64,000 nt of DNA, taken from contig SXUI01000051.1 in the NCBI GenBank assembly GCA_005790605.1, positions 1-64,000 of the forward strand. The letters are read 5' to 3'. The notes beneath the pieces were generated by a model. That model was not told the origin of the DNA. It worked only from the letters and a program-made list of their open reading frames with translations, and did no database searches. The position numbers and the translations under genes were made by a program. Source of the stretch: Planctomycetia bacterium. GTDB taxonomy: Bacteria > Planctomycetota > Phycisphaerae > Phycisphaerales > SM1A02. Below are positions 53,874-63,119 of the stretch, one piece after another. Within the stretch, counting starts at the first letter, position 1. The number at the start of each line of letters is the position of its first letter.

Positions 53874-54938
53874 ATGGCGAAGGAACGCATCGTGACTCGC
53901 AGTCAAACCGCGAGTGACTCCGCAACGGAAGGCGCGCACGCCGTCCGAACATCTCGTGCGTCAGATGCGTTTGTCGCCGAGATACGTCCGAAGCGCTTGC
54001 AAGAGTATGTCGGACAGAAGGAGCTCATCGAGCGACTTCGGATTGCGATTACCGCGGCAAAGAAGCGTTCAGACGCGATGGAGCATGTGCTACTACATGG
54101 TCCGCCTGGCCTCGGAAAGACGACTGTGGCGCATGTCATCGCGGAGGAGATGGGTTCGCGCGCGTTCGTGACGAGTGGTCCCGCACTGACGAAGGCGGGC
54201 GATCTCGTGGGCACGCTCACAAAGATGCAGGCGAATGATGTGCTCTTCATCGATGAGATTCACCGACTTCCGGCTGCAGTGGAGGAGTACATTTATCCAG
54301 CGATGGAGGACCGTCGCATTGACTTCACGCTCGACAGCGGCATGCATGCAAAGGTGGTGACGCTCAACCTCGAGCCGTTCACGATGATTGGCGCAACAAC
54401 CCGTGCGGGGTTGCTCACCAACGCGCTGCGTAGTCGGTTTGGCATCGCGCATCACCTCGAGTTCTACGGCGAAGCTGACCTGCAGCGAATATTGCGCCGC
54501 GCCACCGGCATTCTCTCGATGGAAGGTGTCGACGACGAAGCGCTCGCGGCAATCGCGCAGCGCAGTCGTGGCACTCCTCGCATCGCGATTCGATTGCTGC
54601 GACGGGTGCGTGATTACGCGCAGGTCATGGGCAGCGGTCATTGCTCCACAGAGAGCGTCGCGAAAGCGCTCGCACTCGAAGGGGTTGACGCACTTGGGCT
54701 CGATGAACTTGACCGCAAGTATCTTCGCGTGATCGCGCAAACCTATGGTGGTGGACCAGTCGGCCTTGAAGCGATTGCGGCGACGCTCGCGGATGATGCT
54801 GCGACCCTCGAAGACGCGATCGAGCCGTATCTGCTTCAGATTGGATTTCTCGCGCGCACACGACAGGGTCGATGTCTGACGAAGGCCGCGTGTGAGTACC
54901 TCGGCGTCGAGTGGAAGAGTGAAAGCCTTTTCAACTAA
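53874..54938 (+). CDS. ruvB: Holliday junction branch migration ATPase RuvB
   Basis: 354 residues, full length. The AAA+ motor of the RuvABC complex drives branch migration of Holliday junctions. Visible are EIRPKRLQEYVGQKELIERL, Walker A HGPPGLGKTTVAH (about 74-86), Walker B VLFIDEIHRLP (about 122-132), sensor 1 GATTRAGLLTNALRSRFG with the Arg finger (about 170-187), and the winged-helix C-terminus (LRVIAQTYGGGPVGLEAIAA). The first 30 residues are a variable extension. ruvA and ruvC are not in the window. Confidence 0.97.
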   Translation: MAKERIVTRSQTASDSATEGAHAVRTSRASDAFVAEIRPKRLQEYVGQKELIERLRIAITAAKKRSDAMEHVLLHGPPGLGKTTVAHVIAEEMGSRAFVTSGPALTKAGDLVGTLTKMQANDVLFIDEIHRLPAAVEEYIYPAMEDRRIDFTLDSGMHAKVVTLNLEPFTMIGATTRAGLLTNALRSRFGIAHHLEFYGEADLQRILRRATGILSMEGVDDEALAAIAQRSRGTPRIAIRLLRRVRDYAQVMGSGHCSTESVAKALALEGVDALGLDELDRKYLRVIAQTYGGGPVGLEAIAATLADDAATLEDAIEPYLLQIGFLARTRQGRCLTKAACEYLGVEWKSESLFN

Positions 54939-54946
54939 ACGGCGCG

Positions 54947-57900
54947 TTAGAAGCCGCGAACCGGTCCGCCGAACCCATTCGGGTTTGCATTGCCTTGCGC
55001 TGGAATCGACATCGAAAGTCCGAAGAACGCTTGCTCTTCGATCTTGTCGTAGCCCGCATTCACATTCAATCGGAAGTCGGGGAAGGAGCGCGAAAGTGAG
55101 CCAGAAACCGCGCGGAGGTCTTCATAAACGAAGTCGTACTGCGGACTCACGGCGATGAGGTACTTCTGGCCGACGCGGTAGAGCAGCCCGAGTTGCAGCA
55201 GTTCACTATTGGTTGGTGCGATGTATCGGTACTCGATGTAGGTCGATAGCGACGGATCATGTCGCATTTCAAGCCCAAGCGAGCCAAGCGCGAGGTTTGG
55301 AAGCAGCCCGCCGTTGTTCGTGACATTGACCTGATCTTCGAGGAGATAGGTTGCCGTGCCGCCGAGTGTGAGCGCGTCGCTCAGCGCCCATGTCATGGTG
55401 CCATACGCATTGCTTCCCCACTGGGAAAGTTCAGGTCGCCACGAATAGAACTGTGGGATTGGTGATTGCGCGTATTGGAGTGGGTTGGTTGTATCGGCGG
55501 TTTGAAACTCACTGCCCGTGTCGTTGAGCACAACACCCGTATCAAGCTTGACCCAGTTCACGCTCTGCCATGCACCAGGGCCGCCTCGTTGCGTTTGGAG
55601 AGTTTGTCGAAGCCCGAGTTGGACGGCCGCTCCGCCAGATTCACCTTCGATGATCTGGTCGTAGACCGGCATGCTGCCGTTGCTCACAGTGTCGTAACCA
55701 GCCCAAAGCGTGCTGTAGGGTTCGAGAATGTGTCGCAGCCGATAGATGTCGAACATCTTGCTCTGCGCGGTGTCATCAATGCTCGTAAAGCGTGCGCTCA
55801 TTCGCGCGCCGACAGCGAAAAGGGCGCGCAGGTTTGAAGCGTCTGCGGAGTACTGAGTGAACTCGTCTCCAAAGTACCCAGTGCCGTCAGCAGAAATGAA
55901 GGGCGTGAAGTTCGCGGTCTCGCTCGAGAATGGAGTGCTGAATTCGTGGCGGGTGTAGAGCCTTGAAACCCAATTGTTCTGGTACCCCGCATTCTCATAC
56001 GCGCTGAAAATGTCGGTGTTTGAGGTTGCGAGTCCTGGGAACGCCGCGGCGTACACACCAAGCGAGTTGGGCGTACCAGCGGTTGCGTTCAGGCTCATCA
56101 CGCTCGCGGACCAAGTTTGCGTCCAGGTGAGCCAGTCGAGTGGCTTGTCGCCATATCGGGAGTAGTCGAACTCTGGAACCTTGTCGACGAAGTATCCACG
56201 GCTCGCGAGGAGGTAGGAGTTGGAGATGAAGTCGTTGAGGTCGTACTTCATCAAGAACGAGACAGAGGAATTGTCGGCGGTGTCGGCGAAGTAGACGCTT
56301 GTCTCGTATTCACGCCGCTGGTCGAAGTCTCTTTCGCGCCAGGTCGTGACAAAAGTCTCGTCGCTGATCGCACTCAATTGCGCTTGCATGAATGCGTCAT
56401 CTGAAAAGTCGGCGGTGTATTCACCATCAAGGATGCCGCGGAGCGCCGCGTCTTGTTCGACTTCAATACCAGCGCTTGTGAGATCGGTTCCGCCGAAGTC
56501 GTAGAGCGCGTATGCGTCGAGCTTGCCGACCTTCATGTTCTCCGAGAGCCGAAGCACGGTTCCGACGCCGGGACCTCGCTCGGTAAATGCTTCAACGGTC
56601 AGCTCCGCATCAAGCCCGTCCACCGGTTCAACCGCGAGCAGCTGCATCAGGTCCCACTCCGTGGAAATCTGCAGTCCTTTGTATTCCTCGTAACTTGTCT
56701 TGATGCCGCGAATCGCGGGCGTGGTCACGGGGCCTTCAAATCCGGGAAGCGGAAGCACTCGCTTGCCGCCGACTTGGATCGCAGCGCCCTCGCTTCGCAC
56801 ATACATCCCGCCGCCTTCTTCGTCGGTTTGCTTTGTGACGGTGACTTTGTCGACGCCAATAGAAAGGTGTGGCGTGAAAAACTCGCTCGTCGAGATCGTC
56901 GCGAAGTCAGACTGCCATTCATCAGCGGCGACTTGGCGAAGTTCCGCAGCGCGCGCGTAGAGAGGAAGATCCGTTCGTCGGCGATCATAGGTGCGGAGCA
57001 CCGCATCGATAATCATGGCCCGATTGGAGGCGAGGTCGTAGTAGATTTGCGCACCGCGAATCGAGTACAAGCCGTCGGTCGCTTGCACCGCACCTTCAAG
57101 ATAGATGCCCGCGATCTGATCGGCGTTGAGTGAACGCGAGTTGCTCCGTAACGAAGCGAATGCTCCTGGAGCAAGGAAGATGACGCCGCGCTCCGCGCGC
57201 AATTGCATGGTCTGGCCCTCGCGAGACGCACCGGTGGCGTATTCGAGTTCGACATGCCCAGTCAGCATGATTCGATCGGATTGCTCCTCAACGGCAAGCG
57301 AGTTTGCGGCAAACGAAATCGTTCCATCCGGTTGAAAGATTGGAAGATCGACGCGCGGCCTCGCGAGTTCAATGCTCGTGGGAAGACCATCCTCACTTGC
57401 CACCGGTTGCGCCGTTGCATCACCGCCTACTCGGAGTGGTGGGTCGACGGGATGCGCGGCGATGTCGAGGGTCGGCTGACTTGAGAGTTGGCTGTTGCCC
57501 GCCGCGAGTTTGCGAAGGTACGACGCAAGTCGCGTCTCGCCAGCGCGTAGAAACGCGTCACTCCGCGGTGCACTCTCTTCATCGAGCACCAGCGCGACGC
57601 GAGTTTCGCCAAGGTATGAAGCCGTGATGAGAAGATTCCTTCCACTCGCACCGCTCCCTGCGCGTCGCGTCGGTTCGTCGGCGCGTTCAAACCAGGCAGC
57701 AACCTGGGTCACCACTCCCTTTGAGGTCGGCAGTCGGTTGATCCACACCAGCGCCTTCTTCGAAGTGATGTGATACGCGCCGAGTTTGAATCGCACTTCT
57801 CCTTCAAGAAGCAATCGCTGCGTGTCGTCGACCTTCCATCGGTGCGCTTTGGTCGCGGAGAGGCTCAGCGCGCCCTCGAGCGGCTGACTCGGAATGACGA

Positions 57901-58045
57901 ATCCGCCGAGTTTCTGGCCGTTGATCGCGATGTGTTGCGTCGGCGCGGTCGAACCGCTTTCCGACACTTGCGCGCTTGCCCCTTGCGCGCCCAACCACAA
58001 GTGCGCGGAATGAAAGGCGAGAAGAAGCGTCGCAATGCGTTGCAC
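54947..58045 (-). CDS. lptD: LPS-assembly protein LptD family outer-membrane protein
   Basis: 1032 residues from a GTG start. A signal peptide (ending about GAQGASAQ) is followed by OstA/LptA-like beta-jellyroll segments at about residues 75-345 (RLLLEGEVRFKLGAYHITSK, RIMLTGHVELEYAT, AIYLEGAVQATDGLYS-like pattern). A long region of alternating beta strands from about 400 to the end would form the barrel, ending in SMSIPAQGNANPNGFGGPVR near the C-terminus. LptD inserts lipopolysaccharide into the outer leaflet with LptE. Presence of this gene argues for a true outer membrane. It converges on ruvB across 8 bp. Assignment is by architecture and partial motif similarity. Confidence 0.75.
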   Translation of the reverse strand: MQRIATLLLAFHSAHLWLGAQGASAQVSESGSTAPTQHIAINGQKLGGFVIPSQPLEGALSLSATKAHRWKVDDTQRLLLEGEVRFKLGAYHITSKKALVWINRLPTSKGVVTQVAAWFERADEPTRRAGSGASGRNLLITASYLGETRVALVLDEESAPRSDAFLRAGETRLASYLRKLAAGNSQLSSQPTLDIAAHPVDPPLRVGGDATAQPVASEDGLPTSIELARPRVDLPIFQPDGTISFAANSLAVEEQSDRIMLTGHVELEYATGASREGQTMQLRAERGVIFLAPGAFASLRSNSRSLNADQIAGIYLEGAVQATDGLYSIRGAQIYYDLASNRAMIIDAVLRTYDRRRTDLPLYARAAELRQVAADEWQSDFATISTSEFFTPHLSIGVDKVTVTKQTDEEGGGMYVRSEGAAIQVGGKRVLPLPGFEGPVTTPAIRGIKTSYEEYKGLQISTEWDLMQLLAVEPVDGLDAELTVEAFTERGPGVGTVLRLSENMKVGKLDAYALYDFGGTDLTSAGIEVEQDAALRGILDGEYTADFSDDAFMQAQLSAISDETFVTTWRERDFDQRREYETSVYFADTADNSSVSFLMKYDLNDFISNSYLLASRGYFVDKVPEFDYSRYGDKPLDWLTWTQTWSASVMSLNATAGTPNSLGVYAAAFPGLATSNTDIFSAYENAGYQNNWVSRLYTRHEFSTPFSSETANFTPFISADGTGYFGDEFTQYSADASNLRALFAVGARMSARFTSIDDTAQSKMFDIYRLRHILEPYSTLWAGYDTVSNGSMPVYDQIIEGESGGAAVQLGLRQTLQTQRGGPGAWQSVNWVKLDTGVVLNDTGSEFQTADTTNPLQYAQSPIPQFYSWRPELSQWGSNAYGTMTWALSDALTLGGTATYLLEDQVNVTNNGGLLPNLALGSLGLEMRHDPSLSTYIEYRYIAPTNSELLQLGLLYRVGQKYLIAVSPQYDFVYEDLRAVSGSLSRSFPDFRLNVNAGYDKIEEQAFFGLSMSIPAQGNANPNGFGGPVRGF

Positions 58046-58080
58046 GGGGCGAATGGTAACTCAGGAAACCCTTATCCGAT

Positions 58081-59061
58081 TCAACGCCATTTTGGTGGAG
58101 CGTCTGGTGCCGGAACCAAGCTGCGAAGGACAGCCATCGCGCCAAATCCAAGTGACGCGACAGTGGCGAGGAGCGCCGCTTCCACAGCGAGCCCGGCCGC
58201 CAGAAGCCACGCCGAAGCGGTCATCGCACGCCAGAGCGCGCCGCGGCGGTAGATGCGATCGCCGCGCTTTCGGTGTTCGTCGCCTTCGCATTTCACACGC
58301 GCCGCGAAGTGCAAGTAGATGCAGCCCGCGACAAAAATGCTCGCGGGGAGGAGCGACGCTTGCCAAGTCATACCGCTGGGGAGGAACTCGCGACTTCCAC
58401 TCGATTCGTAGGTCGCCGCAAAGGTCGCGGTGAGCATCAGTAGTACGCCAAGCACGAGGAAGAACTTTGCGCGGGGCGTGAGTTGGGGCCGCTTCCCTTC
58501 CACCATGTATGCGGCGGTGGCTGTCGCGATCGATTGGAGCATTGCGACAGCAAGTATGATCGCGTATGGAAAGTTCCCGTTCGGAACGAGCATGCTGATG
58601 CCAGTCAACGCGCCGAAGAGAACCAATCGAGCCGCCGGTACGTACTTCGCGGCAGCGTCATAGATCAAGATCGCCAGTGCGAGGAGGAGCGCAATCGCTG
58701 TCGCGCGCGATCCAAACCCGAGCGCTCCAAGGATGCCGCAAAGCAAGCATCCGCTCGCGAGCAGCACTGCATCGCGTGGAGGAAACAGCCCGGCAGGTAT
58801 CGGTCGTTCAGGTGAGAGCGCTCGATCCCGTTTCGCATCGAGCAGGTCGTTGAGCACGCATCCAAAGGTGAAGAAACCAGCGGCCATAAGCGCGCTCGCC
58901 GCAAGGGCGAACCACAAGGGCAGGACCTCCGCGCCGGTTTCAGAACCGTTTCCGAGCGCGCGCGTGAGCAAGACGACGAGCCACACATCCGCGACCGCAC
59001 CTAGCGCAACGCTCGCGCGCGTGAGACGCGCCGTCGTAAGGATGCTCAGCAGGACCGGCAC
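58081..59061 (-). CDS. UbiA family prenyltransferase
   Basis: 326 residues with eight to nine predicted membrane helices. The first Asp-rich motif NDLLDAKRDRALSPERPIPA (about residue 64) and the second, weaker motif ILIYDAAAKY (about 130) identify the UbiA superfamily, which transfers prenyl chains to aromatic or other acceptors in the membrane. The acceptor is unknown; the RPIPAG ending of motif 1 is seen in quinone and chlorophyll-type members. A GTG at 59061 was chosen; the open frame to 59130 lacks hydrophobic character and overlaps ribH. It is 35 bp upstream of lptD on the same strand. Confidence 0.83.
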   Translation of the reverse strand: MPVLLSILTTARLTRASVALGAVADVWLVVLLTRALGNGSETGAEVLPLWFALAASALMAAGFFTFGCVLNDLLDAKRDRALSPERPIPAGLFPPRDAVLLASGCLLCGILGALGFGSRATAIALLLALAILIYDAAAKYVPAARLVLFGALTGISMLVPNGNFPYAIILAVAMLQSIATATAAYMVEGKRPQLTPRAKFFLVLGVLLMLTATFAATYESSGSREFLPSGMTWQASLLPASIFVAGCIYLHFAARVKCEGDEHRKRGDRIYRRGALWRAMTASAWLLAAGLAVEAALLATVASLGFGAMAVLRSLVPAPDAPPKWR

Positions 59062-59112
59062 GCCATGAGCGTACCACTCTTGCGACCGACAACGCCTACA
59101 CTCTGCCCCCTC

Positions 59113-59607
59113 ATGCGCACTTCCGACCAATCCCCAATCGACGCCTCGGGCTTACGGATTGGCATCATCACGAGCCAGTATCACGGCGCGATTTGCGAGA
59201 AGCTCCAGAGCGGTGCGCAGGCGTGCTTTCTTGAGGCTGGCGGGCATGCATCTGATCTCTTGCTCGTGTCGGCGCCGGGTTCGTTCGAACTCATCGCGAT
59301 CGCTCGCACACTAGCGATGCGGCCCGATCTTGACGCGGTGGTGTGCTTGGGCTGCGTGTTGACTGGAGAGACGCGGCATGACGAATACATCTGCGAGGCT
59401 GTTGCGAACGGACTTGGACAGATCGCCGCGTCGATTGGGAAGCCCGTCGCGTTTGGCGTCTTGACTTGTCCGACGATTGAACACGCGCAAGCGCGCGCTG
59501 GTGGCGCGAAGGGCAACAAGGGTGCTGAAGCGATGCGCGCGTCTATTGCCGCCGCACGCAGCATTCGAGAGGTGCTTGAACTCCCACTCGGAAGGGCAGC
59601 TCGATGA
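59113..59607 (+). CDS. ribH: 6,7-dimethyl-8-ribityllumazine synthase
   Basis: 164 residues, close to family length. RibH joins 5-amino-6-ribitylaminouracil with dihydroxybutanone phosphate to form the riboflavin precursor lumazine, usually in an icosahedral shell. Seen: IGIITSQYHGAICEKL (substrate-binding aromatic near the N-terminus), VSAPGSFELI, VCLGCVLTGETRHDEYICEA with the catalytic His, and FGVLTCPTIEHAQARAGG followed by NKGAEAM. The ATG at 59113 was preferred to the one at 59065, which adds 16 residues and would start 3 bp from the divergent UbiA gene. nusB overlaps its stop by 4 nt. Confidence 0.94.
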   Translation: MRTSDQSPIDASGLRIGIITSQYHGAICEKLQSGAQACFLEAGGHASDLLLVSAPGSFELIAIARTLAMRPDLDAVVCLGCVLTGETRHDEYICEAVANGLGQIAASIGKPVAFGVLTCPTIEHAQARAGGAKGNKGAEAMRASIAAARSIREVLELPLGRAAR

Positions 59608-60233
59608 GCGAATCGAGCGCGAAGGGTGGCAAGCAGCAGAAGCATCGCTCTGTCGCTCCGCTGAGACGCAGTGCAGTTGCTGCGCTGTACCAGTTCGATG
59701 CGGGTGGCGCGAAGGACCTCGACGCAGTGCGCCTTGGTCTTGAGGAGTTAGAGTTGTTCGAGGCCGACGCGCGCGACGCGGAACTTGTCGAAGCGCTCGA
59801 ATCGGATGCGCTCGACACAGAAACTTCCACCCGCCGCGCGCTCGACCCTGAAGCGGCGCGACACCGAAGTGAAGCGATCGAGGCTGGTTTAGCGCTGGCC
59901 GCGATGGCGTGGGAGTTTCGCAAGGAAGCGGACGCTGACATCGCGAAGTACGCCAAAGAGTGGCCCGCGCATAGGCAGCCCATGCTCGATCGCGCCATCA
60001 TGCGACTCGCGTGGTATGAACTCATGCATGGCGAAGGCCGTCCGAATCCGCAAGCCGGATCGGTCGCAACCGGACCAAGCGCAGCCGCGCGGTCCAATGC
60101 GGCGCGCGTGATCAATGAAGCCGTGGAACTCGCGAAGCGTTTTTCCACCGAGAAATCAGGCGCGTTCGTGAACGCGATCCTCGACCGCATTCATAACGCT
60201 CGCCTGCCTCAAGCAAGCAGCGGCGCCAAGTAA
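59604..60233 (+). CDS. nusB: Transcription antitermination factor NusB
   Basis: 209 residues, longer than the usual 130-160 because of an insertion of about 60 acidic residues after the first helix (about 35-85). Conserved parts: RRSAVAALYQFD near residue 21, DRAIMRLAWYELMH near 128, and VINEAVELAKRFSTEKSGAF then VNAILDRI at the C-terminal end. NusB with S10 binds boxA RNA and promotes antitermination in rRNA operons. The ribH-nusB order with ATGA overlap is a common bacterial arrangement; ftsY follows 16 bp later. Confidence 0.94.
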   Translation: MSESSAKGGKQQKHRSVAPLRRSAVAALYQFDAGGAKDLDAVRLGLEELELFEADARDAELVEALESDALDTETSTRRALDPEAARHRSEAIEAGLALAAMAWEFRKEADADIAKYAKEWPAHRQPMLDRAIMRLAWYELMHGEGRPNPQAGSVATGPSAAARSNAARVINEAVELAKRFSTEKSGAFVNAILDRIHNARLPQASSGAK

Positions 60234-60249
60234 GGCACAGAGCATCGCT

Positions 60250-61173
60250 ATGGGAATCTTCCGCGCTGCACTCGATCTCGTTCGTAAGGGTGTGGAGAAG
60301 ACCGCATCCGTGTTCGGAGCACAGATTCGCTCGCTGTTGAAGGGCAAGCGGCTCTCGAACGAACTGATTGATGAGATTGAACGCCGACTCATCGGCGCCG
60401 ATGTCGGGATCAAAGCAACGCGCGAGATCATCACAGGACTTCGAAGTGACTTCGCGGCCGGACTCGCACTCACGGGCGAAGACGCAATCTCGTACCTCAA
60501 GCGCGCATTGAAGAGTCGATGGACGAGCGAATCGCTTGCGATTGCAACCGCGACGCAAAAGCCTACTGTGATTCTCGTGTGCGGCGTGAACGGTGTTGGA
60601 AAAACCACAAGCGTTGCAAAGATTGCCAAGAGTTTGAAAGACGATGGACGCACGGTGTTGCTCGCTGCCGCAGACACATTTCGTGCGGGAGCTGTCGAGC
60701 AACTTGCGATTTGGGCGCAGCGGCTTGGCGTCGAACTTGTTCGAGGCAGGGCGGGTGCGGATCCGGCGGCGGTTGTGTTTGATGCGGCGGAGGCAGCCGT
60801 CACTCGAGGCGTTGATGTTCTTCTCGTCGACACGGCGGGTCGACTCCATACGCAAGACAACTTGATGCGTGAGCTCACGAAGATCAAGCAAGTCGTCGCG
60901 AAGAAGATCCCGAGCGCTCCGCACGAGGTGCTTCTCGTGCTAGATGCGACAAGTGGACAAAACGCGATCGCCCAAGCGCGCGCCTTTGGAAACGCGGCGG
61001 GCGTCACGGGCATTTTTCTCGCAAAGCTCGACGGGACGGCGCGGGGAGGAATCGTCGTCGCGATCCGCGATGAACTCGATGTACCAGTCAAACTCATTGG
61101 CGTCGGAGAGCGGCCCGAGGATGTGCAGCCCTTCGACGCGGATCGATTTGTTGAAGCGATGTTTGACGAGTGA
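60250..61173 (+). CDS. ftsY: Signal recognition particle receptor FtsY
   Basis: 307 residues, a short FtsY without a long acidic A domain. The N-terminal helical bundle (about 1-95) is followed by the NG GTPase: GVNGVGKTTSVAKIA (G1, about 112), AADTFRAGAVEQL (insertion-box motif), LLVDTAGRLHTQDNLM (G3, about 194), FLAKLDGTARGG (G4, about 257) and LIGVGERPEDVQPFD. It docks ribosome-SRP complexes at the membrane. Last of the ribH-nusB-ftsY unit. Confidence 0.97.
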   Translation: MGIFRAALDLVRKGVEKTASVFGAQIRSLLKGKRLSNELIDEIERRLIGADVGIKATREIITGLRSDFAAGLALTGEDAISYLKRALKSRWTSESLAIATATQKPTVILVCGVNGVGKTTSVAKIAKSLKDDGRTVLLAAADTFRAGAVEQLAIWAQRLGVELVRGRAGADPAAVVFDAAEAAVTRGVDVLLVDTAGRLHTQDNLMRELTKIKQVVAKKIPSAPHEVLLVLDATSGQNAIAQARAFGNAAGVTGIFLAKLDGTARGGIVVAIRDELDVPVKLIGVGERPEDVQPFDADRFVEAMFDE

Positions 61174-61298
61174 TTCTTCTAGCCGCATTCGCAGGAAATC
61201 CTGAAATCGGATTGGGGGTCGGCAACCACGAGCCACTACGATGCACTGCTGATCGCTACTGCGCTGCGCTTCGCTTTCACAGTTTCTCATACTTTCGC

Positions 61299-61955
61299 AT
61301 GCTGCTTTTCGAGCCGACCAACCCTCGTCGTGCCTTCACGCTCATCGAAATGCTGGTCGTGATCGCGATCATTTCGACGCTGCTTGGAATCCTCCTCCCC
61401 TCGCTTTCCGCCGTCCGCCGAGAAGCAGATAGCGCTGCTTGCGCATCGCAACTACGACAGGTCTTCGTGGGACTTGAGTCCTACCGACGACTGACGAAAG
61501 AACTCATTCCGATTTGCGACTTTCTGCCGGCCGCCACGCCCGAAGGCCCCGTTGGTGGACTTCCGGAGTTGCTCGATGGGTTCATTGATCGCGACTGCAA
61601 ATGTTGGTTCTGTCCGGGTGACATGGATGAGGATGAGTCGATGTCGACGGGGACGAGCTACTTCTATGTGCCAGGGTTGCTGCGATATTCGCCGCAGATT
61701 CAGTTGCAGTCCGCGCAGCTCGCGTTCTTGCTTTCCCAAGACGCATCCATGTCCGCGCGCATGAGGGAACGCCGCCGCGTCGAAGCCGAGGCAAAACTCG
61801 TGACGAGTTTTTATCTCTCGAATCCGAAAAGTTTCGCGTTGATCACCGACAGCCAAGATCGGCACGCGATCGGTGATCGGGTTCCGCGCAATGGTGTGTA
61901 TCTTGATGGAAGCGTGCGAGCGGTGACGGTAGAGACTGAAGTGGCGCAGGACTAA
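61299..61955 (+). CDS. Type IV pilin/pseudopilin-like secreted protein (prepilin N-terminal methylation motif)
   Basis: 218 residues. After a short leader (MLLFEPTNPRR) comes the prepilin motif AFTLIEMLVVIAIISTLLGI, with Glu at position 5 of the mature protein and the hydrophobic stalk helix. The rest (CASQLRQVFVGLESYRR, WFCPGDMDEDESMS, NGVYLDGSVRAVT) is the pattern of the many planctomycete secreted proteins with prepilin-type ends. It would be processed by a prepilin peptidase. The ATG at 61299 was preferred because the frame extending back to 61170 places about 40 non-hydrophobic residues before the motif. Confidence 0.88.
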   Translation: MLLFEPTNPRRAFTLIEMLVVIAIISTLLGILLPSLSAVRREADSAACASQLRQVFVGLESYRRLTKELIPICDFLPAATPEGPVGGLPELLDGFIDRDCKCWFCPGDMDEDESMSTGTSYFYVPGLLRYSPQIQLQSAQLAFLLSQDASMSARMRERRRVEAEAKLVTSFYLSNPKSFALITDSQDRHAIGDRVPRNGVYLDGSVRAVTVETEVAQD

Positions 61956-61979
61956 GCGTTTTGAGCAAGAAGGCACGAC

Positions 61980-62753
61980 ATGAGCTTGACTGACACGCTT
62001 GCTGAGTACCGCATCCGCCTCAACGAAGGCGCGTTGGACTTTTTCGACGAGCATCGGCGTCGCATCAGAGTTGCGGCGACTGCGTGCGCGATTCTGCTTG
62101 CGGTTGGTGGCGGCGTGTACTGGTGGACGAACGTTCGATTTCGTCCACCCCCATCGATCTTTGATTCGCCGGTTGATGATGTGTTTGGGTATCTCTCGTT
62201 GTCTGACTTCTCGAAGCTTCCGCTTGACGAGCGACTTGAGTTTCTTCTGAGTCTGGCCGACCGATTCCGGAATTTCAGTCAAGGAGATTCTGCTGCTGCT
62301 GCTGCGTTCTTGGCTGGTCTCGCCGGACCTGCCCGCGAACAAGCGACGCAAAATGTTCGCCTCCTCGCAAAGGACATCCTCGCACAGGGCGCGTCTGGCT
62401 ACTTCGAACTTCCTGAGGCGCAGCGTGGAAAGTACATCGACGAATGGCTCTTGAAGTGGATGAAGACCGGCGAGCGCATCACGACAGGCAAAGAGCGCGA
62501 AGGCAGTGATGATGAGCGATTGAAGGACCTCAAGGACGACGCAAAACGTGGAGAAGCACGCCGCACTGAGCGGTTCGGAGGTGGGGGTGACGGCGAAGGC
62601 CCTTCAACAAACACGATGCCGTCGCTGTCGGGTGAAGGCGCGACGCGCTTCCTCGACTTCTGGGGCAGTGATGTTGAGAGCGCTTCGACCCCGCGCGAGC
62701 AGGGGCAGATTGTTCGATTTCTCGGTGATGTTCGCAAGCGCGTGCTGCAGTAG
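61980..62753 (+). CDS. Hypothetical single-pass membrane protein
   Basis: 257 residues, no family recognised. A short cytoplasmic N-terminus (MSLTDTLAEYRIRLNEGALD) precedes one membrane helix (VAATACAILLAVGGGVYWWT, about residues 31-50). The helical soluble part includes LSDFSKLPLDERLEFLLSLA and FELPEAQRGKYIDEWLLKWM, and an acidic, Gly-rich low-complexity stretch near residues 165-205. It starts 24 bp after the pseudopilin gene, so it may act in the same process. Its TAG stop abuts the first base of palindromic element copy C. Confidence 0.7.
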   Translation: MSLTDTLAEYRIRLNEGALDFFDEHRRRIRVAATACAILLAVGGGVYWWTNVRFRPPPSIFDSPVDDVFGYLSLSDFSKLPLDERLEFLLSLADRFRNFSQGDSAAAAAFLAGLAGPAREQATQNVRLLAKDILAQGASGYFELPEAQRGKYIDEWLLKWMKTGERITTGKEREGSDDERLKDLKDDAKRGEARRTERFGGGGDGEGPSTNTMPSLSGEGATRFLDFWGSDVESASTPREQGQIVRFLGDVRKRVLQ

Positions 62754-62988
62754 TTGAGCGCTCGCGACTTGGAATCCGCTCCAAGCAGCGGATTCCTCGC
62801 TCGCTTTCGACTGCGCCGCCGCGAGTGAATCGCGAGCGGCGCAATTCCGGCGTCTTCTGTTCGCGCTCTACTGACGCACTGAGGCCGCCCTCCGGCCGTC
62901 GCGATTCACTCGCGCGGCCGGAGTCCAAAGCGAGTGCAGCGTTTTTGCCGCTGGCCTTGCAGCGGCAGGAAACCTGCACGAGCGCTCA
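62754..62988. repeat. Palindromic intergenic element, full copy C
   Basis: 235 bp from TTGAGCGCTCG (62754-62764) to CGAGCGCTCA (62979-62988). Hairpins: H1 62771-62796 (GGAATCCGCT stem), H2 62813-62842 (GCGCCGC and CGCGA stems, GTGAA loop, bulged A), H3 62890-62923 (CTCCGGCCG and CGCGA stems, TTCAC loop) and H4 62946-62967 (TGCCGCTG stem). It begins at the base after the stop codon of the preceding gene. Confidence 0.86.
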
Positions 62989-62993
62989 GATTC

Positions 62994-63104
62994 TTGAGCA
63001 CTCGCGACTTGCGGCGCGTTGGATCCAGTTCGCGACCGTGGTGATAGGCGCGCCGCCTCGCTCGCTTTCGACTGCGGCGCGGCGAGTGAATCGCCTGCAC
63101 CGCA
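62994..63104. repeat. Palindromic intergenic element, left-half copy D
   Basis: Starts TTGAGCACTCG six bases after copy C. It holds an H1-like stem (GCGGCGCG/CGCGCCGC with a longer loop), the conserved TCGCTCGCTTTCGACTG, and an H2-like hairpin with GTGAATCGCC at 63073-63104. No right half is present. It is the most diverged unit. Confidence 0.72.
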
Positions 63105-63119
63105 AACTCGGAGCAAGGT

